Of a stretch of 64,000 nucleotides of DNA, positions 53,222-62,404 are shown piece by piece. The notes below the pieces were generated by a model. That model was not told the origin of the DNA. It ran no database searches and worked only from the letters and a program-made list of their open reading frames with translations. Each line of letters starts with the position of its first letter. Position 1 is the stretch's first letter. Source of the DNA: Streptomyces indicus (GTDB taxonomy: Bacteria; Actinomycetota; Actinomycetes; Streptomycetales; Streptomycetaceae); NCBI RefSeq assembly GCF_900100315.1, contig NZ_FNFF01000004.1:186001-250000 (forward strand), written 5' to 3'. The translations under genes and the position numbers were made by a program.

Positions 53222-54310
53222 TCAGGCGGTGGGTGCGGTCTCGGGTTCTTCCTGTTCGGGCTTCTCGTCCAGGACCGGCAGCTCGGCGGCGAGTGCGGCG
53301 GCGGCCTGCACCATCGGCAGGGCGAGCAGCGCGCCCGTGCCCTCGCCCGCGGTCACGCCGTGCGCGAGCAGCGGTTCGAGCGCGAGCCGGTCGAAGGCCT
53401 TGGCCTGGCCCGGCTCGCCGCTGGTCTGTCCCGCCAGCCACCAGTCGGGGGCGCGGAAGGCGATGCGCTGGGCGACGAGTGCGGCGGAGGCGGAGACCAC
53501 ACCGTCGAGGATGACCGGGGTGTGCCGGATCGCGCTCTGCAACAGGAAGCCGGTCAGGGCGGCGAGGTCGGCGCCGCCGATGGTCTGGAGCAGCTTGAGC
53601 TGGTCGCCGAGCACGGGCCGTGCTCGGCGCAGCGCGTCGCGGATCGCGGCGCACTTGCGCATCCAGGCGAGGTCGTCGATGGGGCGGCCGCCGCGGCCGG
53701 TCACCACGGAGGCGTCGGTGCCGCAGAGGGCGGCGATCAGGACGGCGGCGGTGGTGGTGCCGCCCACGCTGAGGTCGCCGAGCATCACGAGGTCGGTGCC
53801 CGCGTCGGCCTCCTCGTCGGCGATCGCCATGCCGACGCGGAAGGCCTGCTCGGCCTCCGCCTCGGTCATCGCGTCCTCGACGTCGATACGGCCCGATCCG
53901 CGCCGTACGCGATAACCGCCGACCTCGGCGGGCAGGGATTCGGGGTCGCAGTCCAGTGCCACGTCGACCACGCGCACGGGTGCACCGGCCTGGCGTGCGA
54001 GCACCGCGACCGGGCTCGCGCCGTCCAGCACCGCGCGCACCAGTTCGTGCGCGCTGCCGGCCGTGCGCGCGGACACGCCCGCTTCCGCGATGCCGTGATC
54101 GCCCGCGAACAGGAGCACCTTCGGCTGGCGCAGCGGCTGCACGGGTACGGAGCCCTGGGCCGCCGCGAGCCACTCGCCGAGCTCGTCGAGCCGGCCGAGC
54201 GCGCCGGGCGGCACGGCGAGGCGGCCGCGGCGGTCCTCGGCGTCACGGCGGATGCCGCCGTCGGGGCGCTCGACCAGATCGGCGAAGTCATCGAGATTCA
54301 GCGCGCTCAT
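53222..54310 (-). CDS. cobT: Nicotinate-nucleotide--dimethylbenzimidazole phosphoribosyltransferase
   Basis: This 362-residue enzyme makes alpha-ribazole phosphate from dimethylbenzimidazole and nicotinate mononucleotide. It starts at ATG 54310. The motifs VLLFAGDHGIAEAGVSA, LGDLSVGGTTTAAVLIAALCG and IGGADLAALTGFLLQSA are present, as is the C-terminal catalytic glutamate region LALEPLLAHGVTAGEGTGALLALPMVQ. It works with CobS. The C-terminus has an acidic tail typical of Streptomyces CobT. Confidence 0.95.
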   Translation of the reverse strand: MSALNLDDFADLVERPDGGIRRDAEDRRGRLAVPPGALGRLDELGEWLAAAQGSVPVQPLRQPKVLLFAGDHGIAEAGVSARTAGSAHELVRAVLDGASPVAVLARQAGAPVRVVDVALDCDPESLPAEVGGYRVRRGSGRIDVEDAMTEAEAEQAFRVGMAIADEEADAGTDLVMLGDLSVGGTTTAAVLIAALCGTDASVVTGRGGRPIDDLAWMRKCAAIRDALRRARPVLGDQLKLLQTIGGADLAALTGFLLQSAIRHTPVILDGVVSASAALVAQRIAFRAPDWWLAGQTSGEPGQAKAFDRLALEPLLAHGVTAGEGTGALLALPMVQAAAALAAELPVLDEKPEQEEPETAPTA

Positions 54311-54359
54311 GCGGGTGAACGTTACCGGGGGGCGGGGTGCCGTGGTTCTCGTGGTCCCC

Positions 54360-54700
54360 GCACTCGGCCGGGGCTCCGCCCACGGCACGCTGCTCCGCCG
54401 CTCCGCGGCGGGGTGGGTTCCGGGAGCTGACGCCCCCGGGCCCCGGCTTCGCGGGGCTGCGCCCCTGCACCCCGGCGTTGCCAGGGCTTCGCCCTGCACG
54501 GCGCTCCGCCGCTCCGCGGCGCGGAGGTGGGGGACGGGGGCTGGCGCCCCGGGCCCCGCGGCGGGGAGGTGAGGGGCGTGGGCTGACGCCCCCGCGCCCG
54601 GCCTCGCGGGCCTGCGCCCCTGCACCCCGCTTTCGCCGGGCTGCGCCCGAGCGTGCCGCTCCGCCGCTCCGCGGCGAGGGAGGTGAAGCGCACCCGGCCC
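54360..54700. repeat. GC-rich palindromic repeat cluster (about three copies)
   Basis: Copies of a unit with gctccgccgctccgcggcg (54386, 54502 and 54659 approximately) and gggctgcgcccctgcacccc-like segments lie in the gap between cobT and the polyketide synthase. It resembles the 3.8-4.3 kb array, in the opposite orientation. No gene lies here. Confidence 0.7.
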
Positions 54701-54793
54701 CACAAGCGCCCACCCCACAAGCACCCCCTGACACCCCGTCAGTCCGACAGACCTCCTGGTTACGCCATGTGAAGCACTGACTTCGGAGCGTCA

Positions 54794-54822
54794 TTGCGTC
54801 GCGCGAAGGGATCCCTTACGTT
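54794..54822 (+). promoter_or_regulatory. Candidate promoter of the polyketide synthase
   Basis: TTGCGT, 17 bases, then TACGTT fits the main sigma-factor pattern, ending about 100 bases before the gene's start codon. The region 54701-54920 is otherwise free of genes. Confidence 0.45.
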
Positions 54823-54920
54823 CCGGTTTGAGTCGGATTGTCGTACTGCGCGGGTTGGGCTCGTATGCCTCCCGCCGCACGTCCCCGTCCTGCACGCGCC
54901 TACAAGAGGAGCCCGCTTCC

Positions 54921-57900
54921 GTGACGCAGACCGTCATCGGCGTCAGCCCGTTCGGTGAGCCGAACGCGCGTCTCGCCGCCGCCGTCTCCCGAGCCGGCGG
55001 ACTCGGTGTCCTGGACCTCGGCAGCGGCGGGCGCCAAGCCCGCGAGGCCCTCACGCTCGCCCGCCGCTGGACACCCGGCGCCTTCGGGGTCCGGGTCGGC
55101 AAGGACTGCGCGTTCGAGCCCGAGGAACTGCGCGACGCCGCGGGCCCGCACACCGTGCTGCTCGCCCCCGACGCCCCCTGGAGCGTCGCGCAGGTCCCCG
55201 CGCACACCGTGCTCGTCGAGGTGCGCAGCGCCGCCGAGGCCGTGCACGCGGTCGAGGACGGCGCCTCGGGTCTTGTCGTGCGGGGCAGCGAATGCGGCGG
55301 TCCCTGCGGGGAGTTGTCCACCTTCGTGCTGCTCCAGCGCGTGCTCGCCGTCGTCGGGGAGTCCGTCCCCGTGTGGGCCTGCGGCGGGATCGGGCCGCAC
55401 ACCGCCGCGGCCGCGGTGCTCGCGGGCGCGACCGGTGTCGTGCTCGACGTCCAGCTCGCGCTGCTCGAAGAGGGCGACGTCGCGCCCGCCGTCGGCGCCT
55501 TCCTGCGGACCGCCGACGGGTCCGAGACCGTGATCGTCGGCGGGAGCCGCGTGCTCGACCGGCGTCGGCCCGGGCTGCCGCCGGTCCTGCGCGAGGATCT
55601 GCTGCCGCTGGGTCAGGACGCCTTCCTCGGCACCCGGTTCGCCGCGAAGTACGGGACCGTCCGGGCCGCGCTGGCCGCACTGCACCGCGGGATCGACGAG
55701 GCGGTGCGCGCCGACGGAGCGGCCCTGCGCGGCGGCTCCGCCATGTGCCGCGCCCTCGGCACCGCGCTCCCCGTCGCCCAGGGCCCCATGACCCGCGTCA
55801 GCGACCAGGCGCGGTTCGCCGCGGCCGTCGCGGACGGCGGCGGTCTGCCGTTCATCGCGCTTGCCCTCGCCGGACGCGAGCAGACCCGCTCCATGCTGGA
55901 GCAGACCCGCGCCGCACTCGGCGACCGGTCCTGGGGCGTCGGCATCCTCGGCTTCGCGCCCGAGGAGGTCCGTACCGCCCAACTGGAGGCCGTACGGGAG
56001 ATCCGCCCGAGCCACGTCGTCATCGCCGGCGGCCGCCCCTCGCAGGCCGCCGCGCTCGAAGCCGACGGCATCGTCACCTTCCTGCACGTGCCCTCGCCCG
56101 GACTGCTCGGTCAGTTCCTGGCTGCGGGCGCGCGGCGGTTCGTCTTCGAGGGCGCCGAGTGCGGCGGCCACATCGGACCGCGCAACAGCTTCCCGCTGTG
56201 GGAGGCCCAACTCGCCGTCCTGGAGGACTTCCTCGACGAGCACGACGACGTGGACCCGGCCGCGATCCAGGTCTTCTTCGCGGGCGGGATCCACGACGAG
56301 CGCTCCGCCGCGATGGTCGCCGCGCTCGCCGCACCGCTCACCGCGCGCGGCCTCGCCACCGGCGTGCTCATGGGTACCGCCTACCTCTTCACCGAGGAGG
56401 CCGTGGCCTGCGGGGCGATCCGGCCGCTGTTCCAGCAGGCCGTCCTGGACGCCGAGGCCACCGAACTCCTGCACACCGCACCCGGCCACGCCACCCGCTG
56501 CGTGCCCAGCGCCTTCACCGCCGCCTACCAGTCCTTCAAGGACGAGCTGCGCGAGCAGGGCGTGCCGGACCGGCAGGCCTGGGAGGAGCTGGAGCGCCTC
56601 AACGTCGGCCGGCTCCGTATCGCCAGCAAGGGCATCGAGCGGGTCGGCGACGAACTCGTCGACGTGGACGAGCAGCGCCAGGTCGACGAGGGCATGTTCA
56701 TGGCCGGGGAGGTGGCCGTGCTGCGCGCCGCGACCACCACCGTCGCCGAGCTGCACCACGGGGTCGCCGACCGGGCGGCCGAGTTCTACGCGCGGCGCGC
56801 GGCCCGGCTCCGTACGGATGAGGCCCAGGAAGAAGCCCCGGAAGCCGCCGCGACCGTCCCCGACCCGCTCGACATCGCCGTGGTCGGCATGTCCGCGATG
56901 TTCCCGGGCGCCCCCGACCTCGACGCCTTCTGGGCGCAGATCCTCGCCGGCGAGGACGCCGTCACCGAGGTGCCCGCCGAACGCTGGGACCCCGCCCTGC
57001 ACTTCGGCGAGGACGCCGAGGCCCACGACGTCTCCGCCTCCAAGTGGGGCGGCTTCCTGCCGCGCATCCCCTTCGACGCCTTGGCGTACGGGATCCCGCC
57101 GGCCTCGCTCGCCAGCATCGAGCCGGTCCAGCTGCTCGCCCTCGAAGCGGCCCGCCGCGCCCTGAAGGACGCCGGCCTCGACCGCAAGGACTTCCCGCGC
57201 GAGCGCACCTGCGTCGTCTTCGGTGCCGAAGCCGGCAGCGACACGTCCAACGCCACGACCCTGCGGACCGTACTGCCCTCGTATCTCGGACGGCTGCCGG
57301 AAGGCATCGAGCAGCAGCTGCCCAAGCTGACCGAGGACTCCTTCCCCGGGCTCCTGTCCAACGTCATCTCCGGCCGGATCGCCAACCGCCTCGACCTCGG
57401 CGGCGCCAACTTCACCGTCGACGCCGCCTGCGCCTCCTCGCTCACCGCCGTGGACGTGGCCTGCGCCCAACTCGCCTCCGGGGCCGCGGACGTGGCGCTG
57501 TGCGGCGGCGCCGACCTGCACAACGGCATCAACGACTTCCTGCTCTTCTCCTCCGTGCACGCCCTGTCCAAGACCGGGCGCTGCAAGCCCTTCGCCGCCG
57601 ACGCCGACGGCATCGCCCTCGGCGAGGGCGTGGCCTGCGTGGTGCTCAAGCGGCGCGCGGACGCCGAGCGGGACGGCGACCGGATCTACGCCGTCATCAA
57701 GGGCGTCGGCGCGGCGAGCGACGGACGCTCGCTGGGGCTGACCGCCCCGCGCCCCGAAGGCCAGCGCGCCGCCCTGGAGCGCGCCTACGCCCAGGCCCGT
57801 ATCTCGCCCGCCGAGGTCGGCCTGGTCGAGGCGCACGGCACCGGCACCGTCGTCGGCGACCGCACCGAACTCACCGTCCTGTCCGAGGTGTTCACCGAAG

Positions 57901-60900
57901 CGGGCGCCGAGCGCGGCGGCTGCGTGGTCGGCTCGGTCAAGTCGCAGATCGGGCACACCAAGTGCGCGGCCGGCCTCGCCGGACTCATCAAGACCGCCCT
58001 CGCCCTGCACACCGGCGTGCGCCCGCCCACCCTGCACATCAGCGAGCCCAACCCCGCCTGGTCCGAGGCCCACAGCCCCTTCGCCTTCCACGGGCGCGCC
58101 CTGCCGTGGGCCGAGCCGCCCGCGCGGCGGACCGCCGGCGTCAGCGCGTTCGGGTTCGGCGGCACCAACTTCCACGTGGTGCTCCAGGCGTACGACGGCG
58201 GCGTACCGCCCCGGCAGGGCAGCGCGCAGTGGCCCGCCGAGCTGTTCGTCTTCCGCAGCAGGGAAGCCGTCGAGGAGACCCTCGCCCTCGCCGAGTCGGG
58301 CGCCTGGCGGCTGCGCGACCTGGCGTACGCGGCGGCCCGGCGCGCGGAGACCGCCCCCCGCGCCTTCTTCGGAGCGGTCGTCGCCGAGTCGACCGACGAA
58401 CTGCCTTCTCTGCTACGGGACTTGCTGGACAGCAAGCGCGCGGCGGGCGTGTTCCCCGCCGACACCGAAGGCCTCGACGGCAAGGTCGCCTTCCTCTTCC
58501 CCGGACAGGGCAGCCAGCGGCCCGGCATGCTCGCCGAGGTCTTCGCGGCCTTCCCCGAGACCCAGCGCCACCTGCACGGCGCACCCGTCGACGCGCTCTT
58601 CCCGCCCGCCGCGTTCGGCGACGCCGAGCGCAAGGCCCAGCGCGCCCGCCTCACCGACACCCGCAACGCCCAGCCCGCACTCGGTGCCGTCTCGCTCGCC
58701 GCGTACGACGTCCTGACCCTCGCGGGCGTACGCCCCGACATGGCCGGCGGACACTCGTACGGCGAACTCGTCGCCCTCTGCGCGGCCGGCAGCATCGACC
58801 CCGCCGCGCTGGCCGGACTCAGCCGGGCCCGCGCGGACGCGATCCTCGCCGCCACGGGTGAGGACCCCGGCGCCATGGCCGCGGTGGTCGCCTCGGCCGA
58901 GGAGACCGGACGGGTCATCGTCGAGGCGGGGCTGCACGACCGGGTGGTCGCCGCGAACCACAACGCACCCGCGCAGACCGTCATCTCGGGCCCCACCGAG
59001 GCCGTGGCCCAGGCCGTCGAGGCCCTCGGCCGGGCCGGCTTCACCGCCCGCACGCTGCCCGTGGCCTGCGCCTTCCACAGCCCGCTCGTCGCCCGCGCGG
59101 TCCCGCGCTTCTCGGCCGCGCTCGCCGGATACCCGGTGCGCACCCCCGAGTTCCCGGTCTGGGCCAACCGCACCGGCACCCGCTACCCCTCATCGCCCGC
59201 CGACGTACGGGTCAACCTCGCCGAACAGATCGGCGCACCCGTCCGCTTCGCCGAGCAGATCGAGGCGATGTACGAGGCCGGGGCGCGGGTCTTCGTCGAG
59301 GCCGGACCGGGAACCGTCCTGAGCGGCCTCGTCGGCCAGATCCTCGGCGACCGGCCGCACGCGGCCGTCCCGTTCGAACCGCGCCCCGACTGCGGGCTGC
59401 GCGGCCATCTCGACGCCCTGGCCCGGCTGTTCGCGGCCGGTGTGGACCTCGCCGCGACCCGCCTCTTCGCGGGCCGCGACGCGGCGCTCGCCACCCGCGG
59501 CGCCGAACCCAAGCGCCCCGCCTGGACGGTGGACGGCCACCTGGTCCGCACCGCCGACGGCAGCCCGCTGCCCGGAGCGCTGCAGCCCGCCCGACGTATT
59601 GCCCTGGAGGCGAGTGTGAGTACGGACTGGACCGGGCACAGCCCCGACGACCCTGAGGCCCTGCTCCGCGCGTTCCTGCAGAACAGCCGCGAGATGGTGG
59701 CGGCGCAGCGGGATGTGCTGCTTACGTACTTCGGCGGGGCGGGGGCGGTCGCTCCCGCTCCTGTCGCTGTGCCCGTGGCCGGTCCGGAGCTGCCGGTCAC
59801 GCCGGTCATGCCAGTGCTGCCGGTGCTCGAGGCCTCGGTCGTCGAGACGGGCGCGACGCCCCAGCCCGCCGCCGAGGCGCCCGCTGCCGCCACCCCGGCG
59901 GTGGATGTGCTGGGCACGGTGCTCGCGGTGATCGCGGAGCGGACCGGTTATCCGGTGGAGATGATCGAGCCGGATCTGGATCTGGAAGCGGATCTGAGTG
60001 TGGACTCGATCAAGCGGACGGAGATCGCGGGGGAGTTGGGGCGTCGGCTCCTCGGCTCCGGGACGGACCTCCGCTCCCTGCCCGACGCGGAGCTGGAGGA
60101 ACTGACCCGGGCGCGAACGGCGGCGGGGATCGCGGAGTGGCTGGAGGGGCGGGCCGGGGCCGCGCCTGCCGCTGCCTCTGCGCCTGCCGTCGCGGCTGCC
60201 CCGGCTGCTGCACCGGCACCTGCATCTGCGCCCGAGGCCGCGGTGGATGTGCTGGGCACGGTCCTTGCGGTGATCGCGGAGCGGACCGGTTATCCGGTGG
60301 AGATGATCGAGCCGGATCTGGATCTGGAAGCGGATCTGAGTGTGGACTCGATCAAGCGGACGGAGATTGCGGGGGAGTTGGGGCGTCGGCTCCTCGGCTC
60401 CGGGACGGACCTCCGCTCCCTGCCCGACGCGGAGCTGGAGGAGCTGACCCGGGCGCGCACGGCCGCGGGGATCGCGGAGTGGCTGACCGTACGGGTCGGC
60501 GGTGCGCAGGAGCCGGCGGCCGCCGCCCCTGCCCAGGCCTCCGAAGACCTCCTCACCGGCAACCCCGCCGAGGACCCCGCCTGGATCGACCACACGCCCG
60601 ACGCGGCCGACCTTCGCACGCTGCCCGGCTCCCTCGCTCCCGAGCCCGCCGCCGGACCCGCCCCGATGGAGCCCACGGCCACGCAGTGGGATGCCCCGGC
60701 TCCGGTGCTTCCGGCCGACACCGAGCCCGTCGCCGTACAGCCGCAGGACGGTCGTCTCGTACAGCCGCAGGACACCGCAGCGCTCGTACAGGCTCAGGAC
60801 TTCACCCCCGTACGACCGCAGGTCCAGCAACCCGCGGAGGCGGCGGAGCCCATCGAGCCGGTGCAGCTCCAGGAGCCGGTGCAGCAACCCGAGTCCCAGC

Positions 60901-62396
60901 CCGAGCCTGCGGCCGATCCCGAGCCCGAGCCCGCCCTCACCATCGCCGCCCCCAAGCGCTACCTGCTCGCCCCCACCCCCCTCGACCCGGCCCCCGCACC
61001 CGGTGCCGTCGCCGCCAACGATCTGCGCGGGAAGCGGTTCCTGCTGGTCGGGGACGGGACGCCGGTGGCGCAGGCGCTCGTGACGCGGCTGACCGTGCTC
61101 GGCGCCATCGCCTCGCGGGCCGGCGAGGACCTCGAAGGGCACCAGGGCGCGGTCGACGGGCTGATCCACGTCGGGGCGCTCGCCGAGGGCGCGGAGCCCG
61201 TACTGCCCGGCGCCTTCCCGCTGTTCCGGGCCGCACTGCGGCGCAGCCCTCGCTGGCTGCTCGCCGCGCAGCACGCCAAGGACACCAGCGGTCTGGCCGG
61301 GTTCTTCCGGACGGTGGCGCGTGAGTATCCGGACACCGTCGCCCGCAGCGTCGAGGTCGATCCCACGCGCGGGGCCGCCGAGCAGGCCGAGATGATCGTC
61401 GAGGAGCTGCTCGCCCCCGACCGCGAGCCGGTCGTGCTCCGCACGCGCAGCGAACGCCGCGGACTCGCCGTACGCGAACAGGACCTCGGGCTGCTCGCCA
61501 CCGCGGGCGCCGGACCGGCCGGCACCGGCGTCGCCGAGGCGACCGTGCTCGGGCTCGGACCCGACTCGGTGGTCGTCCTCGCGGGCGGCGCGCGCGGCAT
61601 CACCGCACGCTTCGCCGTGGCGCTCGCCGCCGCGTCCCGCTGCCGTATCGAACTGCTCGGACGCACCGAACTCCCCGACGTACCGGACGAGTTCCCCGAC
61701 GCCCGCGACCGCGCGGCCCTGCGCGCGGCCCTGATCGCGCGCGGCGGTCTGCGGCCCGCCGAGATCGAGCGGACCGTGAGCCGCGTCCTCGCCCAGCGCG
61801 AGATCGCGAGCACCCTCGCCGAGATCCACGACGCGGGCGGCACCGCCGGCTACCGCCCGGTCGACCTGCGCGACGCCGAGGCCGTGCAGCAGGCGGTCAA
61901 GGAGACGTACGCGATGTACGGGCGGATCGACGGGGTCGTGCACGCCGCCGGCGTCATCGAGGACAAGCTCATCGCCGAGAAGGACCCGGACTCCTTCGGG
62001 CGGGTGTACGGCACCAAGGTGGACGGGGCGCGCACGCTGCTCGCCGCCCTGCACCGGCTGCCCCAACTCCCGCGCTTCACCGTCCTGTTCGGCTCCATCT
62101 CGGCGGTCTTCGGCAACCGCGGCCAGATCGACTACGCCGCCGCCAACGACGCGCTCGCCCGCATCGGCCGCCGCTGGCAGGAGGCCACCGGCACCCGCGC
62201 CCTGACCGTGCACTGGGGGCCGTGGGCGCCGACCGGGGCGCACGACGGGATGGTCGGTCCGGAGCTCGGCCGCGAGTACGCGCGGCGCGGGATCGAGCTG
62301 ATCGACCCCGAGGAGGGCGTGCTCGCCCTGCTGCGCGAACTGGCCTGGGGCGACGCGGAGACCGACGAGGTCGTCTACACCGCGTCCGGCTGGTGA
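54921..62396 (+). CDS. PUFA-synthase-like iterative type I polyketide synthase, NMO-NMO-KS-AT-ACP-ACP-KR
   Basis: This 2491-residue protein is taken from GTG 54921, after AGAGGAG. An ATG at 54828 lies in frame but has no site. Domain order: two nitronate-monooxygenase-like barrels (about residues 1-275 and 280-635, each with a RAGGLG-type start and an ECGG loop); KS (about 650-1085) with an intact C837-H972-H1012 triad; AT (about 1185-1480) with S1279 in GHSYGE; two ACPs (1661-1742, 1775-1856) with phosphopantetheine serines S1696 and S1810 in VDSIK; a Gln/Pro-rich linker; and a KR (about 2030-2491) with AGGARGI and Y2405. The KS, AT, ACP and KR order matches PfaA. The barrel belongs to the PfaD-type reductase fold, usually a separate protein. 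A lipid or polyketide product is likely, structure unknown. Confidence 0.9.
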   Translation: MTQTVIGVSPFGEPNARLAAAVSRAGGLGVLDLGSGGRQAREALTLARRWTPGAFGVRVGKDCAFEPEELRDAAGPHTVLLAPDAPWSVAQVPAHTVLVEVRSAAEAVHAVEDGASGLVVRGSECGGPCGELSTFVLLQRVLAVVGESVPVWACGGIGPHTAAAAVLAGATGVVLDVQLALLEEGDVAPAVGAFLRTADGSETVIVGGSRVLDRRRPGLPPVLREDLLPLGQDAFLGTRFAAKYGTVRAALAALHRGIDEAVRADGAALRGGSAMCRALGTALPVAQGPMTRVSDQARFAAAVADGGGLPFIALALAGREQTRSMLEQTRAALGDRSWGVGILGFAPEEVRTAQLEAVREIRPSHVVIAGGRPSQAAALEADGIVTFLHVPSPGLLGQFLAAGARRFVFEGAECGGHIGPRNSFPLWEAQLAVLEDFLDEHDDVDPAAIQVFFAGGIHDERSAAMVAALAAPLTARGLATGVLMGTAYLFTEEAVACGAIRPLFQQAVLDAEATELLHTAPGHATRCVPSAFTAAYQSFKDELREQGVPDRQAWEELERLNVGRLRIASKGIERVGDELVDVDEQRQVDEGMFMAGEVAVLRAATTTVAELHHGVADRAAEFYARRAARLRTDEAQEEAPEAAATVPDPLDIAVVGMSAMFPGAPDLDAFWAQILAGEDAVTEVPAERWDPALHFGEDAEAHDVSASKWGGFLPRIPFDALAYGIPPASLASIEPVQLLALEAARRALKDAGLDRKDFPRERTCVVFGAEAGSDTSNATTLRTVLPSYLGRLPEGIEQQLPKLTEDSFPGLLSNVISGRIANRLDLGGANFTVDAACASSLTAVDVACAQLASGAADVALCGGADLHNGINDFLLFSSVHALSKTGRCKPFAADADGIALGEGVACVVLKRRADAERDGDRIYAVIKGVGAASDGRSLGLTAPRPEGQRAALERAYAQARISPAEVGLVEAHGTGTVVGDRTELTVLSEVFTEAGAERGGCVVGSVKSQIGHTKCAAGLAGLIKTALALHTGVRPPTLHISEPNPAWSEAHSPFAFHGRALPWAEPPARRTAGVSAFGFGGTNFHVVLQAYDGGVPPRQGSAQWPAELFVFRSREAVEETLALAESGAWRLRDLAYAAARRAETAPRAFFGAVVAESTDELPSLLRDLLDSKRAAGVFPADTEGLDGKVAFLFPGQGSQRPGMLAEVFAAFPETQRHLHGAPVDALFPPAAFGDAERKAQRARLTDTRNAQPALGAVSLAAYDVLTLAGVRPDMAGGHSYGELVALCAAGSIDPAALAGLSRARADAILAATGEDPGAMAAVVASAEETGRVIVEAGLHDRVVAANHNAPAQTVISGPTEAVAQAVEALGRAGFTARTLPVACAFHSPLVARAVPRFSAALAGYPVRTPEFPVWANRTGTRYPSSPADVRVNLAEQIGAPVRFAEQIEAMYEAGARVFVEAGPGTVLSGLVGQILGDRPHAAVPFEPRPDCGLRGHLDALARLFAAGVDLAATRLFAGRDAALATRGAEPKRPAWTVDGHLVRTADGSPLPGALQPARRIALEASVSTDWTGHSPDDPEALLRAFLQNSREMVAAQRDVLLTYFGGAGAVAPAPVAVPVAGPELPVTPVMPVLPVLEASVVETGATPQPAAEAPAAATPAVDVLGTVLAVIAERTGYPVEMIEPDLDLEADLSVDSIKRTEIAGELGRRLLGSGTDLRSLPDAELEELTRARTAAGIAEWLEGRAGAAPAAASAPAVAAAPAAAPAPASAPEAAVDVLGTVLAVIAERTGYPVEMIEPDLDLEADLSVDSIKRTEIAGELGRRLLGSGTDLRSLPDAELEELTRARTAAGIAEWLTVRVGGAQEPAAAAPAQASEDLLTGNPAEDPAWIDHTPDAADLRTLPGSLAPEPAAGPAPMEPTATQWDAPAPVLPADTEPVAVQPQDGRLVQPQDTAALVQAQDFTPVRPQVQQPAEAAEPIEPVQLQEPVQQPESQPEPAADPEPEPALTIAAPKRYLLAPTPLDPAPAPGAVAANDLRGKRFLLVGDGTPVAQALVTRLTVLGAIASRAGEDLEGHQGAVDGLIHVGALAEGAEPVLPGAFPLFRAALRRSPRWLLAAQHAKDTSGLAGFFRTVAREYPDTVARSVEVDPTRGAAEQAEMIVEELLAPDREPVVLRTRSERRGLAVREQDLGLLATAGAGPAGTGVAEATVLGLGPDSVVVLAGGARGITARFAVALAAASRCRIELLGRTELPDVPDEFPDARDRAALRAALIARGGLRPAEIERTVSRVLAQREIASTLAEIHDAGGTAGYRPVDLRDAEAVQQAVKETYAMYGRIDGVVHAAGVIEDKLIAEKDPDSFGRVYGTKVDGARTLLAALHRLPQLPRFTVLFGSISAVFGNRGQIDYAAANDALARIGRRWQEATGTRALTVHWGPWAPTGAHDGMVGPELGREYARRGIELIDPEEGVLALLRELAWGDAETDEVVYTASGW

Positions 62397-62404
62397 GCCG
62401 GACC

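Noticed and set aside
54900..58175. A long minus-strand frame opposite the polyketide synthase
   Set aside because: Gly/Ala/Val-rich antisense of the real synthase, with no motif of any family.
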